Below, in pieces: positions 48,699-58,478 of a stretch of DNA of 64,000 nucleotides. The notes below the pieces were generated by a model. The model was not told the origin of the DNA and ran no database searches. It saw only the letters and a program-made list of their open reading frames with translations. Within the stretch, counting starts at the first letter, position 1. Each line of letters opens with the position of its first letter. Source of the stretch: Sphingomonas sp. Leaf17 (GTDB taxonomy: Bacteria > Pseudomonadota > Alphaproteobacteria > Sphingomonadales > Sphingomonadaceae); contig NZ_LMKL01000004.1 in NCBI RefSeq assembly GCF_001421505.1, positions 445,003 to 509,002 of the forward strand, read 5' to 3'. The position numbers and the translations under genes were made by a program.

Positions 48699-50177
48699 AT
48701 GCAGATCGATTTCATCACCACACCGACCGCCGATGCGGCAATCCTCGCGCTGCCGGTGGGCAAGGGCGGTTTCGCGCACATTCATTGGGGTGCGATCGGC
48801 GCCACCGTGCAGACCATCGCCCGCGCCGCCGCAAAGGCCGCGCGATTCGACGGGGAAACCGGCGCGATCGTCGAGATCTTCGCAGGCGAGGGCGATGCGG
48901 TCCGGCGTATCCTGCTGCTCGGCATCGGGGCGGCGACCGACATGGACTGGGAAAAGGCGGGCGGTGCCCTGACCGCGCGCCTGCTGACGTCGGGTGCGAC
49001 GAGCGTGACGCTCGATCTGTCGACGCTGGCCGTGGCTCCCACCGGCAAGGCGGTGGCGCGGCTCGCGGGTGCGGCGGCGCAGCGCAGCTGGCGGCACGAC
49101 GTATATCGCACGAAGCTGCCGGATTCGTCCAAGCCTACCCTGACCCATCTGGCGATTGCCGGTGCGCCGGTCGGCACGGACGAAGCGTGGCATGCGCAGG
49201 ATGCGCTGACCAAGGGTCTGTCGCTGACCCGCCTGCTGGTCGCAGAGCCGCCCAACGTCATCTATCCCGAAACCTTCGTCGAGCGCGTGCTGGCCGAGGT
49301 GGAGGGTCTGGGCCTCGACGTGACGGTGCTGGACGAAGACGCGATGGCCGAGCTGGGCATGGGGGCGCTGCTCGGGGTCAGCCAGGGATCGGTGCGCGAA
49401 GCACGGCTGCTGGCGCTGAAGTGGAACGGTGCCGGTGGCGGCGACCCTTCGCTGGCGCTGGTCGGCAAGGGCGTGACGTTCGATTCGGGTGGCATCTCGC
49501 TGAAGCCCGGCGCTGGCATGGAAGACATGAAGTGGGACATGGGCGGTGCCGGCGCGGTCGTCGGCGCGATGAAGGCGCTGGCCCTGCGCGGGGCCAAGGC
49601 GAACGTCATCGGCGTCGTCGGCCTGGTCGAGAACATGCCCGATGCCGCCGCGCAGCGGCCGGGTGACGTGGTCACGTCGATGTCGGGCCAGACGATCGAA
49701 ATCCTGAATACGGATGCCGAGGGGCGTCTGGTGCTGTGCGACGTCCTGACCTGGGTGCAGACGACGCATCGGCCGAAGACGATCGTCGATCTCGCCACGC
49801 TGACGGGCGCGATGATCGTCGCTCTGGGCAGCGAGCATGGCGGACTGTTCGCCAACGACGACTCGCTGGCGGCGCAGCTGCTGGGCGCAGGCAAGGCGAC
49901 CGGCGATCTGCTGTGGCGTTTCCCGCTGTCGCCGGCGTACGACAAGCTGATCGATTCGCCGATTGCCGACATGAAGAATGTGGGGCCGCGTGGTGGTGGT
50001 TCGATCACCGCGGCGCAGTTCCTGCAACGCTACATCGACGCCGGCGTGCGCTGGGCGCATCTCGATATCGCCGGCATGGTATGGGCCGACAAGGCGGGTG
50101 CGACCTATGACAAGGGCGCGACCGGTTACGGCGTCCGCCTGCTCGACCGCTTCGTGGCCGACAATTTCGAGCGATAA
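48699..50177 (+). CDS. pepA: Cytosol (leucyl) aminopeptidase
   Basis: 492 residues of the M17 family: VGKGVTFDSGGISLKPG (first metal-binding stretch) and NTDAEGRLVLCD (signature), followed by DLATLTGAMIVALG and NVGPRGGGSITAAQFL. Hexameric, with two divalent metals; it may also bind DNA in some bacteria. The 198 bp upstream of ATG 48699 separate it from divergent lptD and must hold both promoters. Confidence 0.95.
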   Translation: MQIDFITTPTADAAILALPVGKGGFAHIHWGAIGATVQTIARAAAKAARFDGETGAIVEIFAGEGDAVRRILLLGIGAATDMDWEKAGGALTARLLTSGATSVTLDLSTLAVAPTGKAVARLAGAAAQRSWRHDVYRTKLPDSSKPTLTHLAIAGAPVGTDEAWHAQDALTKGLSLTRLLVAEPPNVIYPETFVERVLAEVEGLGLDVTVLDEDAMAELGMGALLGVSQGSVREARLLALKWNGAGGGDPSLALVGKGVTFDSGGISLKPGAGMEDMKWDMGGAGAVVGAMKALALRGAKANVIGVVGLVENMPDAAAQRPGDVVTSMSGQTIEILNTDAEGRLVLCDVLTWVQTTHRPKTIVDLATLTGAMIVALGSEHGGLFANDDSLAAQLLGAGKATGDLLWRFPLSPAYDKLIDSPIADMKNVGPRGGGSITAAQFLQRYIDAGVRWAHLDIAGMVWADKAGATYDKGATGYGVRLLDRFVADNFER

Positions 50178-50186
50178 TCACCGGTT

Positions 50187-50229
50187 CCCGTCATCCCCCC
50201 AGCCGAGGGGCAACTAGGGGGATGACGGG
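50187..50229. repeat. 13-bp perfect inverted repeat between pepA and holC
   Basis: CCCGTCATCCCCC (50187-50199) is matched exactly by GGGGGATGACGGG (50217-50229) around a 17-nt loop. It starts ten bases past the pepA stop and ends 11 bp before the holC ATG, covering where holC's ribosome site would be, so it may attenuate holC as well as stabilise pepA mRNA. Confidence 0.7.
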
Positions 50230-50240
50230 CTGGAGCCATC

Positions 50241-50678
50241 ATGCAGGTCGATTTCTACCACCTCACCGCGCCGCTCGCCCGCGTCCTGCCGCCGATCGCG
50301 AACAGGATCGTCGCTGGCGGTGGCCGGCTGCTGATCGTCAGCGCGTCGGAGGATCAGCGGATCGCAATCGACCGTAGCCTGTGGGACTATGCGCCCGACA
50401 GCTTCCTACCCCATGCGCAGGCCGGCCGGGGTGACGACAGCGTTCAGCCGATCCTGATCGCGCCGGACACGCTCGCCGACAATGGCGCGCGTCACATCGC
50501 GATCATCGACGGACAGTGGCGCGATGACGCGCTCGGGTTTGACCGGGTGTTCCACCTGTTCGACGACGAGCATATCCGCGAGGCCCGGCTGACATGGAAG
50601 GCACTGGCCGACGCGAACGATGTCGAACGGCGCTACTGGAAGCAGAACGACGAGGGCCGCTGGGAGCAGGCGGCCTGA
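50241..50678 (+). CDS. holC: DNA polymerase III subunit chi
   Basis: 145 residues: MQVDFYHL at the start, [38 protein letters not shown] in the middle and LWKALA-type ending ([27 protein letters not shown]). Chi links the clamp loader to SSB. pepA-holC-ndk is a frequent gene order in Alphaproteobacteria. Confidence 0.93.
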   Translation: MQVDFYHLTAPLARVLPPIANRIVAGGGRLLIVSASEDQRIAIDRSLWDYAPDSFLPHAQAGRGDDSVQPILIAPDTLADNGARHIAIIDGQWRDDALGFDRVFHLFDDEHIREARLTWKALADANDVERRYWKQNDEGRWEQAA

Positions 50679-50757
50679 CCGGTTGCAATGCGGCCGGCCC
50701 GGGACTAGGGGCGCTTGCGAGATTCCCCGCTTTTCAACACAGGAGCCCGTGACCAGC

Positions 50758-51180
50758 ATGGCCGCGAACCGTACCTTTTCGATCATCAAGCCTGATGCGA
50801 CCCGCCGCAACCTGACGGGTGCCGTTACCAAGATGCTGGAGGACGCCGGCCTGCGCGTCGTCGCGTCCAAGCGCATCCAGATGACCCGCGAGCAGGCGGA
50901 GGGCTTCTATGCCGTCCACCGCGAGCGCCCGTTTTTCGGTGAGCTGGTGTCGTTCATGATTTCCGGCCCGGTCGTCGTCCAGGTTCTGGAAGGCGAGAAC
51001 GCGATGCAGCGCAACCGCGACATCATGGGCGCGACCAACCCGGCAAACGCGGAAGCCGGCACGATCCGCAAGGAACTGGCCGAGTCGATCGAGGCCAACA
51101 CCGTGCACGGGTCGGATTCGGACGAGAACGCCGAAATCGAGATCGCCTATTTCTTCAAGCCGGAAGAAATCGTCGGCTGA
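50758..51180 (+). CDS. ndk: Nucleoside diphosphate kinase
   Basis: 140 residues; catalytic His117 in [17 protein letters not shown] at the N-terminus and [14 protein letters not shown]. Balances NTP pools by phosphate transfer from ATP. AGGAG lies upstream; ATG 50758 gives the family start [14 protein letters not shown], while GTG 50749 is also possible. The stop overlaps the GNAT gene start (TGATG). Confidence 0.96.
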   Translation: MAANRTFSIIKPDATRRNLTGAVTKMLEDAGLRVVASKRIQMTREQAEGFYAVHRERPFFGELVSFMISGPVVVQVLEGENAMQRNRDIMGATNPANAEAGTIRKELAESIEANTVHGSDSDENAEIEIAYFFKPEEIVG

Positions 51181-51704
51181 TGCCCTGGCGGCTGCGGCAA
51201 TGTGAGCCGGGCGATTCGCCTGCGTTGGCCATGGTCGCGGCCGCCACCTTTCTTGAAACGTTCGCCGGGATATTGCCCGGCCCCGACATTGTCGCACATT
51301 GCGGCCTCAACAGCTCGGCCGACCGGTTCGCGGACTGGATCCAGCGATCCGACAGCATCGTCATGATCGCCGAACATTCCGAGGGCGCGGCCCCGGTCGG
51401 CTACACGATGCTGGTTCCGCCCGATCTGCCGGTCGATGTCGACCCCGACACCATCGAACTGCGCCGCATCTACACCCTGTCGCTGACCCGTGGCACCGGG
51501 CTTGGCAGTATGCTGATGGCGCAAGCGATCGCGGATGCCCGGGCGATGGGCAAGACCCGGATGCTGCTGGGCGTGCTGGGCACCAACCGGCGAGCGCGCG
51601 ATTTCTATGAGCGGCACGGGTTTGCAGCGATCGGCGAACGACGCTTTCGCGTCGGCGACAGCTGGGCCGACGACCTCATCTACGGCCGGTTGATCGAAGG
51701 CTGA
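51180..51704 (+). CDS. GNAT family N-acetyltransferase
   Basis: 174 residues. Motif A region ELRRIYTLSLTRGTGLGSMLMAQAIADA carries the acetyl-CoA loop (RGTGLG), followed by LGVLGTNRRARDFYERHGFAAIGERRF. It resembles polyamine or small-molecule acetylating members. The substrate is unknown. Coupled to ndk by overlap. Confidence 0.88.
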   Translation: MPWRLRQCEPGDSPALAMVAAATFLETFAGILPGPDIVAHCGLNSSADRFADWIQRSDSIVMIAEHSEGAAPVGYTMLVPPDLPVDVDPDTIELRRIYTLSLTRGTGLGSMLMAQAIADARAMGKTRMLLGVLGTNRRARDFYERHGFAAIGERRFRVGDSWADDLIYGRLIEG

Positions 51705-51715
51705 CCGGCAACCGT

Positions 51716-52318
51716 TCACGCGGCCGGCTTTTCCCTGGCCCATGCCGCGTTCAGCGCCTTGGTCGTGCCGCTGCGGCTACGGATCCGCAGCCCTTCCAGC
51801 TTCAGCGCACGCCCCTGCAACAGCCGCCCTTCGGTGCGCCAGACCACGTCGTAGAGACTGGTCGTGGTCCGTATTGCGTCGCCATCCAGATAGGTTACGC
51901 GCAGCAGGACGGGCAGGCGACCCTCCCGATCGTCCGCGCCCCCATCCGTCGCCTTCAGCAAGGCATCCTGAAACCAGCGCGCGTCGATGACCGGATCACC
52001 GCTCGGCCGCTGATCGGCCACGCCGAGCGCTGCGGGGAAGATGACCTCGACGTCCTGCAACGCGTGCGCGGCGTCGCTGAGCGCCAGTCGGCGGCCACCA
52101 TCCTCGACCGCCGCCTTCAGGTCGACGCGGGACCGCGCCCTGGACTCCGACTGTGCCTCGGCGGCTTTTTCGGCGGCGGTGTTGCGACGATCCGACCAGT
52201 TGTTCCACAGCGTCAGCCCGGCGATCAGCACGCCGATGACCGCCACGACCTCGGCCAGCGTCACCCAGCGGCGGCGGGTGGCGGCAGCCTCGCGCCGTTC
52301 GCTCGGCGTCTCGCTCAC
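51716..52318 (-). CDS. Membrane-anchored protein of unknown function
   Basis: 200 residues with one N-terminal membrane helix (LAEVVAVIGVLIAGLTLWNNW) after a basic cytoplasmic stretch (SERREAAATRRRW), then a soluble C-terminal domain without known motif. The start overlaps the stop of the YjbR-like gene (ATGA), so it is the last gene of the purM-purN unit. Function unknown. Confidence 0.7.
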   Translation of the reverse strand: MSETPSERREAAATRRRWVTLAEVVAVIGVLIAGLTLWNNWSDRRNTAAEKAAEAQSESRARSRVDLKAAVEDGGRRLALSDAAHALQDVEVIFPAALGVADQRPSGDPVIDARWFQDALLKATDGGADDREGRLPVLLRVTYLDGDAIRTTTSLYDVVWRTEGRLLQGRALKLEGLRIRSRSGTTKALNAAWAREKPAA

Positions 52319-52629
52319 CGCCCGCCGGCCTCCAGCAGGCGGCGCGGTGCGGTCAATTCCCAGCTGCGCGCAATCCGGTCCTCGACCAGCGGCCAGTCGA
52401 CGTCACCGGTCAGGCCGATCGCGATCCAGCCGTCGGCGTCGGGATCCCCCGTCAGGCCGACCCGCTCGTCGCTGCTGCCGGCCTGGACGCAGACGGTCGC
52501 TGCATCGTCGCGGACCTGCACGAACGGGCGATCGGCAACAAGGAACGTCGGGCACCCCTCAACGGTCGCCTCGCTGGTCTCCGGCAGGACGAGGGCGGCG
52601 TCACGGACGCGGGCAAGGGCTTCGGTCAT
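52315..52629 (-). CDS. MmcQ/YjbR family DNA-binding-like protein
   Basis: 104 residues of the small MmcQ/YjbR (DUF419) fold: RDAALVLPETSEATVEGCPTFLVADRPFVQV near the start and DWPLVEDRIARSWELTAPRRL at the end. The family has a cyt-c-like or double-wing helix fold and was proposed to bind DNA; role unknown. Start and stop both overlap neighbours (ATGA). Confidence 0.85.
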   Translation of the reverse strand: MTEALARVRDAALVLPETSEATVEGCPTFLVADRPFVQVRDDAATVCVQAGSSDERVGLTGDPDADGWIAIGLTGDVDWPLVEDRIARSWELTAPRRLLEAGGR

Positions 52630-53195
52630 CGGCTTGTAAACTCCGCCAATACGCTGGGGTACAGGGCATGTTCGGCGACCAGCACGCGCGCGGCAAGGGC
52701 GTCGGCATCGTCGTCGTCGAGGACGGGGATTGCGACCTGGCCAAGGATTTCCCCGGCGTCCAGTTCCTCGGTCACGACATGGACCGAACAGCCCGCCATC
52801 GTATCGCCGGCCGCGATCGCGCGCGCATGGGTGTCGAGGCCCTTGTACTTGGGCAATAGCGAGGGATGGATGTTGACGATCCGCCCGCGCAACGCGTCGA
52901 CGAAATCTTCGGACAGCAACCGCATGTACCCGGCCAGCGCGACCACATCGACACGCGCTTCGGTCAGCGCCGCCAGCATCTGCGCCTCGTAAGCAGCCTT
53001 GCCGATGCCGCGCGGCAACAGGGCGAAGGTCGCGACACCCTGTTCGGTGGCCCAGGCGAGGCCGGCGGCGTCGGGCTTGTCCGATGCGACCAGCACGACC
53101 TCGTACGGGCAATCCGCCTTACGCGAGGCCGCGACGAGCGCCTGCATGTTCGATCCGCGCCCCGATATCAGGACGCCGACGCGCTTACGCTTCAT
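52626..53195 (-). CDS. purN: Phosphoribosylglycinamide formyltransferase
   Basis: 189 residues; catalytic Asn109, His111 and Asp147 in [18 protein letters not shown] and [10 protein letters not shown]. It transfers formyl from 10-formyl-THF to GAR in purine synthesis. ATG 53195 overlaps the purM end by 11 bp, giving a purM-purN unit. Confidence 0.95.
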   Translation of the reverse strand: MKRKRVGVLISGRGSNMQALVAASRKADCPYEVVLVASDKPDAAGLAWATEQGVATFALLPRGIGKAAYEAQMLAALTEARVDVVALAGYMRLLSEDFVDALRGRIVNIHPSLLPKYKGLDTHARAIAAGDTMAGCSVHVVTEELDAGEILGQVAIPVLDDDDADALAARVLVAEHALYPSVLAEFTSR

Positions 53196-54291
53196 GCGTC
53201 GCGGTCCAGTCGGCACGCGCGCTCCACGTTTCGGCCGAGCCGCTGACGGTGCAGCCGCGCGGACCGGCGTCGATCCGGCCGATGGTGAACACCGTCTCGC
53301 CCGCGGCTTCGAGGTCGGCGGTGACGCCCGCCGCTTCGTCGGCCGACACGACAACGGCCATGCCGATGCCGCAGTTGAAGGTCCGGGCCATTTCCTCCGG
53401 CTCGATCGCGCCCTGCGCCTGCAGGAACGCCATCAGCCGGCTCTGCTCCCACGCGTCGGCGTCGATCACCGCATGCGCGCCGTCGGGCAGGACGCGCGGG
53501 ATGTTTTCCAGCAGGCCGCCGCCGGTGATATGCGCCATCCCCTTGATCCGGCGCGCCTTCAGCAGCGGCAACAGGCTCTTCACATAGATGCGCGTCGGCT
53601 CCATCAGCCAGTCGATCAGCAACCGGTCCTGGTCGAACAGCGCGGGGCGATCCATTTTCCACCCGCGATCGGCGGCCAGCCGGCGCACCAGCGAAAAACC
53701 GTTGGAATGGACCCCCGAGGACGCCAGCCCGAGCACGATATCGCCAGCAGCGATTTCGCGCCCGGTCACCACCGCGTCGCGTTCGACCGCGCCGACGCAG
53801 AAGCCCGCCAGGTCATAATCGCCCGCCGCATACATGCCCGGCATTTCCGCCGTCTCGCCGCCGATCAGCGCGCAGCCGGCGATGCTGCACCCGTGCGCGA
53901 TCGAGGCGACGACCGCCTCGGCCACGCCGCAGTCGAGCTTGCCGGTCGCGTAGTAATCCAGGAAGAACAGCGGCTCCGCGCCCTGGACGATCAGGTCGTT
54001 GGCGCACATCGCGACAAGGTCGATGCCGACGCCGTCGTGGCGGCCATGGTCGATCGCCAGTTTCAGCTTCGTGCCGACCCCGTCATTGGCCGCAACCAGC
54101 AGGGGGTCGACGAACCCGGCGGCCTTCAGGTCGAAGAACCCGCCGAACCCGCCCAGTTCGGCATCCGCGCCGGGCCGCCGCGTCGCCTTGGCCAGCGGCG
54201 CGATGGCGCGGACCAGCGCATTGCCGGCGGCGATGGAAACGCCGGCATCGGCGTAGGTATAGGGCGAATTGCGACGGTCGGTATCGGTCAT
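53185..54291 (-). CDS. purM: Phosphoribosylformylglycinamidine cyclo-ligase
   Basis: 368 residues. ATP-binding and catalytic motifs [21 protein letters not shown] and [16 protein letters not shown] are visible. It makes AIR in purine synthesis. ATG 54291 ([18 protein letters not shown]) matches family starts. It is divergent from the DUF2066 gene with a 64-bp gap. Confidence 0.96.
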   Translation of the reverse strand: MTDTDRRNSPYTYADAGVSIAAGNALVRAIAPLAKATRRPGADAELGGFGGFFDLKAAGFVDPLLVAANDGVGTKLKLAIDHGRHDGVGIDLVAMCANDLIVQGAEPLFFLDYYATGKLDCGVAEAVVASIAHGCSIAGCALIGGETAEMPGMYAAGDYDLAGFCVGAVERDAVVTGREIAAGDIVLGLASSGVHSNGFSLVRRLAADRGWKMDRPALFDQDRLLIDWLMEPTRIYVKSLLPLLKARRIKGMAHITGGGLLENIPRVLPDGAHAVIDADAWEQSRLMAFLQAQGAIEPEEMARTFNCGIGMAVVVSADEAAGVTADLEAAGETVFTIGRIDAGPRGCTVSGSAETWSARADWTATHEA

Positions 54292-54355
54292 GAACGCTCG
54301 CCTAGCCATATCCCGCTTGGATTTCCACGCCCGCTTCGCCAAAAGGCACGGCAAT

Positions 54356-55627
54356 ATGACCGTTAGCCGCCTTTTTCGTCCGTTGCCCGTGTTTGCGGGG
54401 CTTGCCCTGCTCGCAACCGGCGGTGTCGTGCTCGCGCAGATCGAGGGCGGGACGCGCGGTTCCGCGCCGATCGACAGTTCGGGCGATTACGAGGTCGGCG
54501 GGATCACTGTCGATGTCGGGGCCAAATCCGCCGACGCCGCCCGCCTTGGCGGCTGGCGGATTGCGCAGCGTAAGGGCTGGCAGCAATTGTCGCGTCGGTT
54601 GGGCGGCGGCGGCGCGATGATTTCCGATGGCGCGCTCGATTCGATCGTGTCGGGCATCGTTGTCGAAAACGAACAGATCGGCCTGACGCGCTATGTGGCG
54701 CGACTCGGCGTGCTGTTCGATCGCGGTCGCGCCGGCGCGATCCTTGGTATCGCCAGCTACGAATCACGATCGGCGCCGATGCTGGTCATCCCGGTCGTCT
54801 GGTCGGGCGGGGTTGGTCAGGTTTTTGAACAGCGGACCGCCTGGCAACAGGCCTGGGCACGCTATCGCACCGGCAATTCGTCGATTGACTATGCACGTCC
54901 GGCCGGGACCGGTCCCGACGCGCTGCTGCTGAATGTCGGCCAGACCGGCCGGCCCGGGCGTGGCTGGTGGCGCACGATCCTGAACCAGTATGGCGCGTCC
55001 GACGTGCTGATCCCGGTGGTGACGCTCCAGCGGCAATATCCCGGCGGACCGGTTATCGGCCAGTTTCAGGCACGGCATGGCCCCGACAACCGCTTCCTGG
55101 GCAGTTTCTCGCTGAAGGTCGCGACGTCGGCCGGCATCCCGCAACTGCTGGACGCCGGCGTCAAGCGGATGGACGACCTGTATCAGGCCGCGTTGCGCAG
55201 CGGCTATCTGCGCCCCGACGCATCGCTGCTGCCACCGCCGGCTCCCGAACCGGTGGTTGACGATACGGTGATCCCGACCGACGCGCTGGACGGGGTCGTC
55301 GACAACCTGCCGGGTGTCGGTGCCGGCATCGCGATCACGCTGCAGTTCGAGACACCGAACGCGGGCACCGTATCGGCCACCGAATCGACCCTGCGCGCCA
55401 TTGCCGGCGTGCGCAGCGCCGATACGACCAGCCTTGCGCTGGGCGGCGTGTCGCTGATGCGGGTGATGTTCGACGGCGATCCGGCGATGCTGAAGACGGC
55501 GCTGGAGGCGCGCGGCTATCAGGTCGTCGGGTCGGGCCAGACGATCCGCATCCGGCGCGCGGCGACCCTGCCGCCGCCCGTCCTGCCGCTGGATGATTCG
55601 ACGACGCGGGCAACGCCGCGGCCATGA
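54356..55627 (+). CDS. Exported DUF2066 protein
   Basis: 423 residues: a signal peptide ([28 protein letters not shown]), then [26 protein letters not shown], the DUF2066 start, with a Pro-rich linker (about 285-300) before the C-terminal part. The purM/DUF2066/hda neighbourhood is seen in several Proteobacteria; function unknown. Its end overlaps hdaA by four bases (ATGA). Confidence 0.82.
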   Translation: MTVSRLFRPLPVFAGLALLATGGVVLAQIEGGTRGSAPIDSSGDYEVGGITVDVGAKSADAARLGGWRIAQRKGWQQLSRRLGGGGAMISDGALDSIVSGIVVENEQIGLTRYVARLGVLFDRGRAGAILGIASYESRSAPMLVIPVVWSGGVGQVFEQRTAWQQAWARYRTGNSSIDYARPAGTGPDALLLNVGQTGRPGRGWWRTILNQYGASDVLIPVVTLQRQYPGGPVIGQFQARHGPDNRFLGSFSLKVATSAGIPQLLDAGVKRMDDLYQAALRSGYLRPDASLLPPPAPEPVVDDTVIPTDALDGVVDNLPGVGAGIAITLQFETPNAGTVSATESTLRAIAGVRSADTTSLALGGVSLMRVMFDGDPAMLKTALEARGYQVVGSGQTIRIRRAATLPPPVLPLDDSTTRATPRP

Positions 55628-56313
55628 GCATGTCCGGCACGAGCCAGATGGCCCTGCCGCTGGCGTGGCCGGCGGATCCCAATGACGACGCGTTCCTGCT
55701 GGGATCATCCAACAGCGGCGCGGCGCAGGTACTGGAACAATGGTCGACCTGGCCGGTGATGAGCGCAGTGCTGATCGGCCCGCGCAAATCTGGTCGCAGC
55801 CTGCTGGCCCGCATCTTTGCGGCCAAGAGCGGCGGTGCGATCATCGACGACGCGCAATGCCTGCCCGAACCGCAGATCTTCCACGCCTGGAACCGGGCGC
55901 AGGAGGAACGCCGGCCGCTGGTCATCGTCGCCGATGCGCTGCCGCCCGCATGGAATGTGCGCCTGCCCGATCTGCGGTCGCGGCTGGCGGCCAGCGCGGT
56001 GGCACACATCGGCGCGCCGGACGACGGTCTGGTCCATGCCCTGCTCGACCACCTGTTCCAGCGTCGGGGGCTGGACGTTCGCGGCGATGTCATCGCGTTC
56101 ATCGCCGCCCGGATTGAGCGCAGTCATATCGCCGTCATGCGCAGCGTCGATACGCTGGACCAGGCGGTCCTGGAATCGCGCAAGAGGCTGTCTATCCCGT
56201 TTGTCCGGACGGTCCTGACCGATGCGGGGCTGCTTGCCGCCCCGGCATCCGCTATGGATTTCGATCTGTTCGGCTACCCGACGGCATCCACGGAACGAAA
56301 CGAGACCCGATGA
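55624..56313 (+). CDS. hdaA: HdaA-type DnaA regulatory inactivator
   Basis: 229 residues of a DnaA-like AAA+ domain. An N-terminal SQMALPLAW fits a sliding-clamp-binding motif (Q-x-x-LPL type), followed by GPRKSGRSLLARI, a Walker A with Arg in place of the usual Lys as in other Hda proteins, Walker B AIIDDAQ, and a lid with IERSHIAVMRSVDTLDQAV. It stimulates DnaA-ATP hydrolysis after initiation. It is coupled at both ends to DUF2066 and ppk1. Confidence 0.87.
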   Translation: MSMSGTSQMALPLAWPADPNDDAFLLGSSNSGAAQVLEQWSTWPVMSAVLIGPRKSGRSLLARIFAAKSGGAIIDDAQCLPEPQIFHAWNRAQEERRPLVIVADALPPAWNVRLPDLRSRLAASAVAHIGAPDDGLVHALLDHLFQRRGLDVRGDVIAFIAARIERSHIAVMRSVDTLDQAVLESRKRLSIPFVRTVLTDAGLLAAPASAMDFDLFGYPTASTERNETR

Positions 56314-58478
56314 CCCGCCCCGCCCATATCGCTCGCCTGTCCGACGCCGACGATGATGACGCCGCCACCGCGCACGCCAGCGACCGGTATTTCAACCGCG
56401 AGCTGTCCTGGCTGGCGTTCAACCGGCGCGTGCTGGAGGAGGCGTGCAACACCGCCCATCCGTTGCTCGAACGGCTGCGCTTCCTGTCGATCTCCGGCTC
56501 CAACCTTGACGAGTTCTTCATGGTCCGCGTCGCGGGGCTGAAGGGCCAGCAGATGCAGGATGTCGATCGCCGGTCGGTCGACGGCCTGACCGCCGGACAG
56601 CAACTGACCGCCATCGTCGCCGAGGCGGACGCGCTGATGGAAAGCCAGCAGGCGGTGTGGGGTGACCTGCGCCGGCTGCTCGACGCGGCCGGACTGTTCG
56701 TCCTGCGGCGCGACGCGATCGACGAGACGGCGGCGATCTGGCTCGAAACCTATTTCCGCGACCAGATCTTCCCGATCCTGACCCCGCAGGCGCTCGATCC
56801 AGCGCACCCGTTCCCGTTTATTCCGAACAAGGGGCTGTCGGTCATCTTTGACCTCGTGCGGATTTCAGACGGCGAGCCGATCCGCGAACTGGTGATGATC
56901 CCGATGGCGATGGCGCGGTTCATCCGGCTGCCCGGCGAGCCGGCACGCTATGTCTCGATCGAGGCGCTGCTGAAGCGGTTTTCGCATCTGTTGTTCCCCG
57001 GTTATGTCGTCAACGGCGCGGCGGCGTTTCGGGTCTTGCGCGACAGCGACATCGAGATCGAGGAGGAGGCCGAGGATCTGGTCCGCTACTTCGCCAACGC
57101 GATCAAGCGGCGGCGGCGTGGCCGGATCATCCGCATGGAGGTCGAAACCGGCATGCCGGCCGCGCTGGCGGCAGTATTGAAGGAGGAAATCGGCCGCGCC
57201 GACACGCTGACCACCGAAAGCGGCAACCTGCTGGGGATCGGCGACCTCGACGCGCTGGTCGACGAAGAGCGGCCGGACCTGAAGTTTCCGCCCTTTACAC
57301 CCCGCTTCCCCGAACGGATTCGTGAATTTGGCGGAGACTGCTTTGCGGCGATCAGCGCCAAGGACATCGTCGTCCATCACCCGTACGAGACGTTCGGGGT
57401 CGTGCTGGCCTTTCTGAAACAGGCGGCGGCCGACCCCGACGTCGTGGCGATCAAGCAGACATTGTACCGGGCTGGCAAGCAGTCGGCGGTCATCAACGCG
57501 CTGATCGCCGCGGCCGAGGCCGGCAAGTCGGTCACCGCCGTCGTGGAACTCAAGGCACGCTTCGACGAGGAACAGAATATCGTCTGGGCCAGCGCGCTGG
57601 AGCGCGCAGGGGTGCAGGTCGTCTACGGCTTCATCGACTGGAAGACCCATGCCAAGGTGTCGATGGTCGTCCGTCGCGAAAACGGCGCGTTCCGGACCTA
57701 CTGCCATTTCGGCACCGGCAACTATCATCCGGTCACGGCAAAAATCTATACGGATATCAGTTTCTTCACCGCCGATCCTCGGATCGGGCGTGATGCGACA
57801 CAGATGTTCAACTACATCACCGGCTATGTCGAACCGGCGAATATGGCGGTGTTGAGCCTTGCCCCCCGTGACCTGCGCCGCAAGCTGGTCGACCTGATCG
57901 ACGCCGAGATCGCGCATGCCCGGGAGGGGCGGGCCGGCTCGATCTGGTGCAAGGTCAACTCGCTGGTCGACCCGGCGATCATCGAGAAGCTGTACGAGGC
58001 CAGCAGTGCCGGCGTCGAGGTGGACCTGATCGTGCGCGGCATCTGCTGCCTGCGTCCGGGCGTTCCCGGCATATCGGACAACATCCGCGTGAAGTCTGTC
58101 GTCGGCCGGTTCCTGGAGCACAGCCGCATCTGGGCGTTCGGCAACGGCCGCGCGCTGCCCAATGACGGTGCCAAGCTGTTCATATCGTCAGCCGACTGGA
58201 TGCCGCGCAATTTCGACCGCCGCGTCGAATATATGCTGCCGATCCTGAACTCGACGGTACACGACCAGATCCTCGATCAGGTGATGGTCGCCAACCTGAT
58301 CGACAACGAACAGAGTTGGGAACTGGCGTCCGATGGCAGCTATGCGCGGGTCGAGCCGGGTGACAAGCCGTTCAACCTGCATCGGTATTTCATGACCAAT
58401 CCTTCGCTGTCTGGGCGCGGTGCCGCGCTGGCGACCGCGCAGTCGGTACCGACCCTGTCGCTGCGGCGCGGGCATTGA
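56310..58478 (+). CDS. ppk1: Polyphosphate kinase 1
   Basis: 722 residues: an N-terminal domain (SWLAFNRRVLEEA), a head domain, and two phospholipase-D-like C-terminal domains. Catalytic His466 is in TYCHFGTGNYHP and a second conserved His region is AKVSM...; VKIYTDISFF and VDLIVRGICCLRPG are also family markers. It makes long-chain polyP from ATP. Its ATGA overlap with hdaA couples translation, and its TGA overlaps the TTG start of ppx. Confidence 0.95.
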   Translation: MTRPAHIARLSDADDDDAATAHASDRYFNRELSWLAFNRRVLEEACNTAHPLLERLRFLSISGSNLDEFFMVRVAGLKGQQMQDVDRRSVDGLTAGQQLTAIVAEADALMESQQAVWGDLRRLLDAAGLFVLRRDAIDETAAIWLETYFRDQIFPILTPQALDPAHPFPFIPNKGLSVIFDLVRISDGEPIRELVMIPMAMARFIRLPGEPARYVSIEALLKRFSHLLFPGYVVNGAAAFRVLRDSDIEIEEEAEDLVRYFANAIKRRRRGRIIRMEVETGMPAALAAVLKEEIGRADTLTTESGNLLGIGDLDALVDEERPDLKFPPFTPRFPERIREFGGDCFAAISAKDIVVHHPYETFGVVLAFLKQAAADPDVVAIKQTLYRAGKQSAVINALIAAAEAGKSVTAVVELKARFDEEQNIVWASALERAGVQVVYGFIDWKTHAKVSMVVRRENGAFRTYCHFGTGNYHPVTAKIYTDISFFTADPRIGRDATQMFNYITGYVEPANMAVLSLAPRDLRRKLVDLIDAEIAHAREGRAGSIWCKVNSLVDPAIIEKLYEASSAGVEVDLIVRGICCLRPGVPGISDNIRVKSVVGRFLEHSRIWAFGNGRALPNDGAKLFISSADWMPRNFDRRVEYMLPILNSTVHDQILDQVMVANLIDNEQSWELASDGSYARVEPGDKPFNLHRYFMTNPSLSGRGAALATAQSVPTLSLRRGH

